Origin: Archangiaceae bacterium
Lineage (GTDB): Bacteria > Myxococcota > Myxococcia > Myxococcales > Myxococcaceae
DNA length: 64,000 bases
Reading direction: 5' to 3'
Assembly (NCBI GenBank): GCA_016714225.1
Contig: JADJNS010000003.1
Location: 62,001-126,000, forward strand
Shown here: in pieces, positions 58,241 to 64,000 of the stretch
Numbering within the stretch: position 1 is the first letter of the stretch
Layout: every line of letters begins with the position of its first letter
The notes under the pieces: model-generated
Told to the model about the DNA's origin: nothing
What the model saw: only the letters and a program-made list of their open reading frames with translations
Databases searched by the model: none
Translations under genes and position numbers: made by a program

Positions 58241-59449
58241 ATGTTCGCTCTCGTCGCCGCCGCGCTGCTCGCTGCCTCACCCGATGCTGGCGCCGCACCC
58301 GCACCCGCCTCGGCGGGCGCGGTTCACCCGCAGGGCGGAGCAGACTTCACCGCCGAGGCGAAGCTGCTCTACCGCATCGTCGCCTGCCAGGGCGACCTGC
58401 CGCTGCCCGCCAACATCGACGCCAAGGTGGTCGAAGAGCACTGCAAGAAGCTGAAAGCCCGCATCGACAAGTACCGCAAGACCTGGGTCGAGGTGGCGTC
58501 GCCGTTCATCCAGAAGCTCAAGCCCGAGGGGCTGCCGACCACCGTCGTCTACCCGTTCGGCGGCGGCGACCTCATCTCGGCGCTCACCACCTACCCCGAG
58601 CTCACCGAGGTCACCACCATGTCGCTCGAGCACGCCGGCGACCCGCGGCGCATTCACAAGGTCGACGCGAAGCAGCTGCGCGAGAGCCTCGACGTCATCG
58701 ACCGCACCTCGGCGGGCCTGCTGGTCGCCAACGACAGCAAGACCGAGAACCTGATGAAGGCGCAGCGCGGTGAGCTGCCCGGCCAGCTCTCGTTCTTCCT
58801 CATCGCGCTGGCGGTGCACGGCTACGAGCCGGTGTCGCTGCGCTACATCGCGCTCGACAAAGACGGCTCGGTGAAGGGCCACACCGCCGAAGAGATCGCC
58901 GCGGTCGAGGGCAAAGAAGGCAAGCTCCTGCGCGCGGGGTGGACGGCGCCCGACTTCTCCGAGGCCTTCGACAACTACGAGATGGTGTTCGTGAAGATCG
59001 GCGGCGACCCGAAGAAAGACCAGAAGGTGCACCGCCACTTCGCCCGCAACCTCGACGACGACCACGTGGGCGCCGACGAGCCGCTGCAGAAGTACCTCGA
59101 GGCGCGCGGCCGCATCTGCGCGATGACCAAGGCCGCCTCGTACCTGCTGTGGCGCGACAACTTCTCGCGCATCCGCAACTTCCTGCTCGCGCACATGGAG
59201 TTCATGGTGTCGGATTCGACCGGCGTGCCTCCGGCGTACGCCACCAAGGCCGGCTTCGAGCAGGTTCCCTTCGGGCACTTCAGCGAGTCGTTTCTCGGCG
59301 CCAACGCCGCGCACAACGCCGACTTCAAGAAGCTCTGGGCCAAGGCCCCGCCGCTCGAGTTCCGCTACGGCTACCTCGACAAGGGCATGCAGTTTCACAT
59401 GCTGATCACCAAGAAGGCGCCGGGCGCCGCGCCCGAGAAGAAGAACTGA
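58241..59449 (+). CDS. Hypothetical exported protein
   Basis: 402 residues, short signal peptide (MFALVAAALLAASPDAGAAP). Mature protein is soluble and charged, with ITTYPELTEVTTMSLEHAGDP-like and EPVSLRYIALDKDGSVKGHT segments and no recognised domain. Divergent from the permease gene; the following gene starts 13 bases after its stop, so they are probably co-transcribed. Confidence 0.7.
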   Translation: MFALVAAALLAASPDAGAAPAPASAGAVHPQGGADFTAEAKLLYRIVACQGDLPLPANIDAKVVEEHCKKLKARIDKYRKTWVEVASPFIQKLKPEGLPTTVVYPFGGGDLISALTTYPELTEVTTMSLEHAGDPRRIHKVDAKQLRESLDVIDRTSAGLLVANDSKTENLMKAQRGELPGQLSFFLIALAVHGYEPVSLRYIALDKDGSVKGHTAEEIAAVEGKEGKLLRAGWTAPDFSEAFDNYEMVFVKIGGDPKKDQKVHRHFARNLDDDHVGADEPLQKYLEARGRICAMTKAASYLLWRDNFSRIRNFLLAHMEFMVSDSTGVPPAYATKAGFEQVPFGHFSESFLGANAAHNADFKKLWAKAPPLEFRYGYLDKGMQFHMLITKKAPGAAPEKKN

Positions 59450-59462
59450 AGTCGAGAGCGCC

Positions 59463-60275
59463 GTGCTCGCCGTCGCCGTCGCCGCCCTGCTGCACCAGCT
59501 CGACGCAGGCCCTGCCGACGCGGGGCCCCCCACCCCCTCCGCGGCGCTGATTGCGCAGACCGACCGCCGCGAGCTGGTGACGCAGCTGCTCGACGACGGG
59601 CGGCACGTGCGCTTCGGCACCGACGGCAGGGGCCCGGTGCAGGTGTGGCGGCCGCAGAGCTACAAGCCCGAGGGCGCGCTCACCGTGGTCTACGTGCACG
59701 GCTTCTACGACAACGCCGACACCGCGTTCTTCGGGCACCACCTGTCAGAGCAGTTTCGCGACAGCGGCCGCAACGCGCTGTTCATCGTGCCCGAGGCGCC
59801 CTCGTGGCGCACCGACGACGTGGTGTGGAAGGACCTCGACGAGCTGCTCGTCGCGGTCGAGACCCAGGCGCGGGTGACGCTGCCCAAAGGGCCGGTCTGG
59901 GTGGTGGCCCACTCGGGCGCGTACCGCACCGCCTCCTCGTGGCTCTCGAACCCCAGAATCGAGCGCGTCATTCTGCTCGACGCGCTGTACTCGGCCGACG
60001 ACGACTTCACCCGCTGGGTGCGCGCCACCCCCGAGCCTTCTGGGCCGGTGCACCGCCTCACCGTCGTCGGCTTCGACACCGCCCAGCGCAGCGAGTGGTT
60101 TCTGCGCGCCCACCCCAACGCGGTGAAGCTCGACGACCTGCCGTTTCTCTACGACGGCTTCCGCCCCTCGCAGGCCTCGGCCCAGGTGCTCTACCTGCAG
60201 AGCGAGCGCTTCGGCCACATGGAGCTGGTCACCTCGGGCCGGGTGCTCCCGGTGCTGCTGCATGGCCTGAAGTGA
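59463..60275 (+). CDS. Alpha/beta-hydrolase-like exported protein
   Basis: 270 residues from GTG (MLAVAVAALLHQLDAGPADAG signal). VVYVHGFYDNADTAFFGHHL marks the oxyanion-loop strand, and WVVAHSGAYRTASSWL carries a nucleophile-elbow-like AHSGA. A C-terminal His is in ERFGHMEL. The elbow lacks the usual first Gly, so it may be a divergent serine hydrolase. Exported. Confidence 0.75.
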   Translation: MLAVAVAALLHQLDAGPADAGPPTPSAALIAQTDRRELVTQLLDDGRHVRFGTDGRGPVQVWRPQSYKPEGALTVVYVHGFYDNADTAFFGHHLSEQFRDSGRNALFIVPEAPSWRTDDVVWKDLDELLVAVETQARVTLPKGPVWVVAHSGAYRTASSWLSNPRIERVILLDALYSADDDFTRWVRATPEPSGPVHRLTVVGFDTAQRSEWFLRAHPNAVKLDDLPFLYDGFRPSQASAQVLYLQSERFGHMELVTSGRVLPVLLHGLK

Positions 60276-60306
60276 GAGAGGGCAGCTGTTAAGGTTCGCC
60301 TCTCGT

Positions 60307-62388
60307 TTGCCTCAAGCGCTCGCCATCATCTCGGAGAAGGAACCCGACTTCACCAGCCTGCTCGAGCGGGGCAACTTCATCACCCGCTTCGCCGGCGGCG
60401 ACAGCCGCAACCGCTGCGTCACCCAGCTGCACGCGCTGCTCGAGAAGCTCTCGCCCGAGGCCGCCTTCGCCGCCCAGGCCGAGTGGCTGGAAGACGTGGT
60501 GGGGTGGCTGTTCGAGCGCGGTCACCCCCCCGGCCGGCTGCCGCGCGAGCACGAGGCCACCGCCCGGCTGCGCCTGCTGCTCGACGTGCTCGACGAGATT
60601 CCCGAGCGCAAGACCGCGCTGCGCGCGCTGGTCGTCGAGGCCTTCACCCATTTAGACCCGGTGCACCTGTTCACCGACACCGGCGTGCCCAGCCAGGCCA
60701 GCATCTTCACCGAGGCCTGGGAGCGCGCCACCCGGTCGGTGCTGCCCGAGCCTCCGGTCGAGAACGACGCCGGGCGCATGCTGTTTCGCCTCTTCCCCGA
60801 CGCGCGCTCGGCGGCCTGGTTCGACGGCCTCTCGCCCGAGCTGCTGCACCGCCTCTTCACCACCCTGGCGGTGCCTACCGCGCACGCGCTCGCGCCGATG
60901 TGGCAGGCGATGCGAGACGCCGCGCTGGTGCTCGCCGTGCGCATCTCGGCCGCCGGCACCGACGAAGAGCTGCGCGAGCGCACCACCGCCACGGTGCACG
61001 ACTCGCCGTTCTTGAAGCTCCCCTTGCAGGTGCGGCAGCTCATCACCGAAGAGAAGCCCGACCCCGAGAAGAACACCGCCTGCCGCGAGTGCCTCGCCGC
61101 CTGCCGCAAAGAGAAGGCGCGCGTCATCGCCTCGCTCGACGCCACCGGCATCTCGCTGCACCTGGTCTACCGGCTCGACTACATCCGCACCCTGCTCGAC
61201 CGGCTCTACATCTTGCTGGCCATCATCGCGCCGCCCGCCGGCCAGGTGGCCGAGGGGCAGGCGTTTCGGCTGGTGCAGCTGCTCATTCGCGGCGGCGTGC
61301 GCGACCGCAGCCTCTACGAGCTGTTCGGCCGCAACAGCCGCCTGCTCGCCCGCCGCATCATCGAGCGCGCCGGCAGCACCGGCGAGCACTACATCTCGCG
61401 CACCCGCGCCGAGTGGCACCAGATGGTGAGCTCGGCCTCGGGCGGCGGGTTCGTCACCGGGTTCGCGGTGCTCTTCAAGTTCCTCATCGGCTGGGCGAAG
61501 CTGCCGGTGCTGTTCGAGGGCCTCGCGCTGGGCAGCAACTACGCGCTGTCGTTCATGCTGATGCAGCTGTGCGGCTTCACCCTCGCCACCAAGCAGCCGT
61601 CGATGACTGCCGCCACCCTGGCGGGCTCCATCAAAGAGACCGAGGCCGCGGCCGACCTCACCCTGCTGGTCGACCAGGTGGTGCGCACCGTGCGCAGCCA
61701 GCTCGCCGCGGCGATCGGCAACGTGGGCATGGTCATACCCACCGCGCTGGGCCTCGACCTGTTGGTGAAGCTGCTCACCGGCCACCACTTCCTGACGGCC
61801 GAGTACGCCGAGAAGGTGATTCGCATTCACCACCCGGTCACCAGCCTCACCGTGCTGTGGGCGGCGCTCACCGGCTGCTTTCTCTGGGCGGCCAGCGTCG
61901 CCGGTGGCGCCATCGAGAACTGGTTCGTGGTCACCAAGCTGCCGCACTCCATCGCCTCGATAAGGTGGCTGCGCGGGCTGATCGGCGCCCACCGCGCCCA
62001 GAGCGCCGCCCGCTCGTTCTCGAGCCACATCGCCGGCCTGAGCGTGGGCCTGATTCTCGGCTTCGAGCTGGCCCTGGTGCCGATGCTGTTCTCGATGATC
62101 GGCATCGGCATCGAGGTGCGGCACGTCACCTTCGTCACCGGCCAGCTGGTCTACGCCGGCATGACCCGCGGCGCCTTCGGAGTGCTCCACCCCGACTACC
62201 TCTTCGCGCTGTGCAGCATCGGCGTGGTGGGCGCGCTCAACTTCGGGGTCAGCTTCTCGCTCGCGCTGGCCGTCGCCTTCCGCGCCCGCGACGTGCGCGC
62301 CGCCGAGCAGGTGCGGCTGCTCTTCGCGGTGGGCAAGCGCTTCCGCCAGCGGCCGCTCGACTTCTTCCGCGCGCCGAAAGACGCCTGA
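60307..62388 (+). CDS. Gcr-type 'site-specific recombinase' family membrane protein
   Basis: 693 residues from TTG. The N-terminal ~380 residues are soluble and helical. The C-terminal half has about eight hydrophobic segments, with the family signature ALGSNYALSFMLMQLCGFTLATKQPSMTA. The family is named for a gonococcal pilin recombinase (Gcr) but has strong membrane character and no recombinase catalytic motif. Recombinase activity should be regarded as unproven. Cys pairs CRECLAACR suggest a metal site. Confidence 0.87.
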   Translation: MPQALAIISEKEPDFTSLLERGNFITRFAGGDSRNRCVTQLHALLEKLSPEAAFAAQAEWLEDVVGWLFERGHPPGRLPREHEATARLRLLLDVLDEIPERKTALRALVVEAFTHLDPVHLFTDTGVPSQASIFTEAWERATRSVLPEPPVENDAGRMLFRLFPDARSAAWFDGLSPELLHRLFTTLAVPTAHALAPMWQAMRDAALVLAVRISAAGTDEELRERTTATVHDSPFLKLPLQVRQLITEEKPDPEKNTACRECLAACRKEKARVIASLDATGISLHLVYRLDYIRTLLDRLYILLAIIAPPAGQVAEGQAFRLVQLLIRGGVRDRSLYELFGRNSRLLARRIIERAGSTGEHYISRTRAEWHQMVSSASGGGFVTGFAVLFKFLIGWAKLPVLFEGLALGSNYALSFMLMQLCGFTLATKQPSMTAATLAGSIKETEAAADLTLLVDQVVRTVRSQLAAAIGNVGMVIPTALGLDLLVKLLTGHHFLTAEYAEKVIRIHHPVTSLTVLWAALTGCFLWAASVAGGAIENWFVVTKLPHSIASIRWLRGLIGAHRAQSAARSFSSHIAGLSVGLILGFELALVPMLFSMIGIGIEVRHVTFVTGQLVYAGMTRGAFGVLHPDYLFALCSIGVVGALNFGVSFSLALAVAFRARDVRAAEQVRLLFAVGKRFRQRPLDFFRAPKDA

Positions 62389-62406
62389 GAGAGCTGAAAG
62401 GATTAT

Positions 62407-63246
62407 CTAGAGCACGACGGTGCGCTGGGCCCGCCCGGCGAGGTAGCCGACCTTGCGCGCCAGCCCGGCCAGCTGCGCGTTCGAGTCGTCGACGCGCAGG
62501 GTGAGCCGCGGCAGCGACGAGAGCAGGTGCCGCGAAATCTGCCCCAGCGAGAGCGTCGCGTGGTGCAGGCGGCGCGCGTCGGGCACCGTGTACAGCCCCT
62601 CGAGCTCGGCGCCGTGCGGGCAGCGGCTGCCCAGGTCGATCTTGAACACCAGCCGCTTGTTGTCTTCGAGCACGTAGGTGCGCCGCGTCTGCACCCGCAT
62701 CTTCACCCGGTCGGCGAAGGCACGGGCGTCGGTGGCGAGCGGGTCGAGCTCGGTGGCCTCGCGTATCGCGGCGGCGGCCATCGGCACCAGCTGGTCGAGG
62801 TCGGCCTCGACCGCCAAGCGCAGAGTGGGGTTCGTGAACGGGCCCAGGTCGTCGGCCGAGACCGCGAACAGCCGCTGCGCGCGGCTCGCCCTGGGCTTCA
62901 CCGTGGGGCACAGGTGCTGGAGCAGCACGTCGACCGCGGCCTTGTCGCCCAGCATCGCGCCGGGCGTGAGCTTGCCCGAGAGCGCCTTGGCGATGTCGGC
63001 GATGGCCGCGGGCGGGCTCGCGCTCGGCACCACCAGCGAGCCCGAGCCGCCCACGAACAGCGCTGCGGTCAGCTCGGCATCGACGAAGCGGCCGTGAAAC
63101 GCGAACGGCGGGTGCTGCGGCCGCGGCGCGATGCCGTAGTCCTCGAGAATGCCCAGCAGGTACAGATTGTGCGCCGGCTCGCGCGCGAGCAGGCCCCTCA
63201 ACGTGTCGAGGTGACGAGGCTGAAGCTGCTCGACCGAGACGCCCAT
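62407..63246 (-). CDS. GNAT-like acetyltransferase with N-terminal DUF4081-type half
   Basis: 279 residues. The N-terminal half (RHLDTLRGLLAREPAHNLYLLGILEDYG) and the C-terminal half (VVEADLDQLVPMAAAAIREATELDP; KRLVFKIDLGSRCPHGAELEGLYTVPDARR) follow the DUF4081-GNAT layout. The GNAT part reads VPDARRLHHATLSLGQISRHLL at the acetyl-CoA loop. Substrate unknown. Convergent with the Gcr gene. Confidence 0.85.
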   Translation of the reverse strand: MGVSVEQLQPRHLDTLRGLLAREPAHNLYLLGILEDYGIAPRPQHPPFAFHGRFVDAELTAALFVGGSGSLVVPSASPPAAIADIAKALSGKLTPGAMLGDKAAVDVLLQHLCPTVKPRASRAQRLFAVSADDLGPFTNPTLRLAVEADLDQLVPMAAAAIREATELDPLATDARAFADRVKMRVQTRRTYVLEDNKRLVFKIDLGSRCPHGAELEGLYTVPDARRLHHATLSLGQISRHLLSSLPRLTLRVDDSNAQLAGLARKVGYLAGRAQRTVVL

Positions 63247-63264
63247 CGCTTTAGGGTTCCCAGC

Positions 63265-63810
63265 CTACTGCGACCCGGCCTCTTTCACGCCAAACGTGTA
63301 GCGCATCTCACCCGAAGGCAGCCCTTTGGCCGGGTCGAGGTGGGCACCCTCGAGGGCGTCTTGCACGCAGGCCAGCAGGTAGGGGTCGGCCGACTTCATC
63401 TTCAGCCGCACGTTCACCACCGAGCCGTCGGGGCGGGTCTGAAAGAGCGCCGACACCCGCAGCGGCCGCTTCGCCCGGGGGTCGGCGTCGCCGAAGCAGG
63501 TCTGCACCACCACTTTGAGCTGCTCGACCACCGCGGCGCGGGCCGACTCTTCGGCCATCGGCGGGCGGTCGGGCCCGGCCGCCGGCGCCGGCTCGGGCTC
63601 GTCTGCAGGTGCAGTTGGAGCGACCACCGGAGGCGGCGCGGCCCGCGGCGGCGCCGGCACCGCAGGGGCGGGGGCCTGCACCGGGGCGGCCACCGGCGGA
63701 GCGGGCGGCGTCACCGGTTGCGGCTCGTGCTGCAGCGCCGCGAGGCCCCACCACACCAGCGCCGCGAAGGGCACCAGCACCGCAGCGGCGATGAGCAGCA
63801 TGCGAGTCAC
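63265..63810 (-). CDS. AgmX/PglI C-terminal-domain protein
   Basis: 181 residues from GTG at 63810, overlapping the upstream stop (GTGA). Signal anchor (MLLIAAAVLVPFAALVWWGLAAL), a Pro/Ala-rich spacer crossing the periplasm, and a C-terminal ~85-residue domain with a Cys pair (QTCFGDAD...LLACVQDAL), the AgmX/PglI-type fold found in myxobacterial gliding and TonB-like proteins. May be an envelope-spanning adaptor. Confidence 0.8.
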   Translation of the reverse strand: MTRMLLIAAAVLVPFAALVWWGLAALQHEPQPVTPPAPPVAAPVQAPAPAVPAPPRAAPPPVVAPTAPADEPEPAPAAGPDRPPMAEESARAAVVEQLKVVVQTCFGDADPRAKRPLRVSALFQTRPDGSVVNVRLKMKSADPYLLACVQDALEGAHLDPAKGLPSGEMRYTFGVKEAGSQ

Positions 63811-64000
63811 GTCAGCGAATCTCGTACCACGGCGGGCTCGCGCGAGACGCGGCCCAGGCTGAAGCCGGGCACCAGCTCGCGGGCGGTGATGGGTGCGCCG
63901 TCGGTGAGGCCGCTCCACTTCGCCATCAGGCCCAGCAGCCGCTCGGGGCCGAGGCCGCGCTCGCGAAAGTACGCCACCGTGCTCGAGCCGTCGCGCTTGG
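63807..64000 (-). CDS. GluQRS-like tRNA synthetase-type enzyme (3' end only; rest off the right edge)
   Basis: The visible 64 codons begin KRDGSSTVAYFRERGLGPERLLGL, the end of a class I glutamyl-type synthetase KMSKR motif and the helix that follows. The protein stops about 60 residues later, too soon for GltX, which has an anticodon-binding domain of ~150 residues there. This fits glutamyl-Q tRNA(Asp) synthetase, which lacks that domain. Stop at 63807-63809 overlaps the next GTG. Confidence 0.7.
   Translation of the reverse strand, partial: KRDGSSTVAYFRERGLGPERLLGLMAKWSGLTDGAPITARELVPGFSLGRVSREPAVVRDSLT

Overview
The window looks like chromosomal DNA of a member of the Myxococcota (delta-proteobacterial lineage). 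GC content is very high, and the gene types are typical of that group: RTX and TSP3 repeat proteins, Cys-rich 'CGGCG' lipoproteins, PilZ and GGDEF proteins, a Ser/Thr kinase fused to an AAA/TPR region, an AgmX/PglI-type protein, ECF sigma operons and a DUF3106 protein. A Myxococcus-like LexA motif lies upstream of recA. No genus is claimed. About 51 genes are supported. No tRNA, rRNA, CRISPR array, complete insertion sequence or prophage was seen. Genes are tightly packed, and many neighbours overlap by 4 nt (ATGA or GTGA), implying translational coupling.

Layout. 1-5.5 kb: the 3' part of an RTX-calpain protease, then an ECF sigma factor overlapping a zinc-finger/TPR/CHAT fusion (a likely anti-sigma factor with a caspase-like protease domain) and a small lipoprotein. 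5.5-7 kb: an SRPBCC protein and a cNMP-GGDEF diguanylate cyclase, followed by a gene-free stretch with REP-like and dispersed repeats. 7.5-16.3 kb (minus): a five-gene overlapping operon encoding an OmpA/TSP3 protein, a FecR-domain protein, a CHASE2 adenylate cyclase with a PilZ-like tail and two Cys-rich exported proteins, the first of which ends in a cyanovirin-N-like module. 16.3-21.3 kb: a small membrane protein and a divergent glycan cluster (GT2, PIG-L deacetylase, GT-like protein, GT4). 21.3-30.1 kb: an acyl-CoA dehydrogenase and a giant cytochrome c with 53 CXXCH motifs built by an internal 24-heme duplication.

30-45 kb: a 7TM diguanylate cyclase, two paralogous membrane proteins, a repeat-bearing lipoprotein, an NAD(P)-binding protein, a response regulator-PAS-PAS-histidine kinase, a PilZ/GNAT-like fusion, a kinase-ATPase-TPR regulator and an ICMT-like methyltransferase. 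45-50 kb: a YrdC protein, a PEP-utilizer-like phosphotransferase with an overlapping partner gene, and recA with LexA-like sites and a strong terminator. 50-54.5 kb: small exported proteins, an MBL-like protein, an intergenic tandem 65-bp repeat, then pal and pilZ. 54.6-56.3 kb: a four-gene ECF sigma/anti-sigma/DUF3106 operon. 56-64 kb: GNAT proteins, an APC transporter, exported proteins, a Gcr-type membrane 'recombinase', an AgmX/PglI-type protein and the end of a GluQRS-like gene.

Common themes are envelope sensing by ECF/anti-sigma pairs, cyclic-nucleotide signalling (two GGDEF proteins, one class III cyclase, several PilZ-like domains) and secreted repeat proteins. Four genes carry single-base indels, mostly in G/C runs. 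Each reading frame continues cleanly in another phase, so sequencing or assembly error is at least as likely as real decay.
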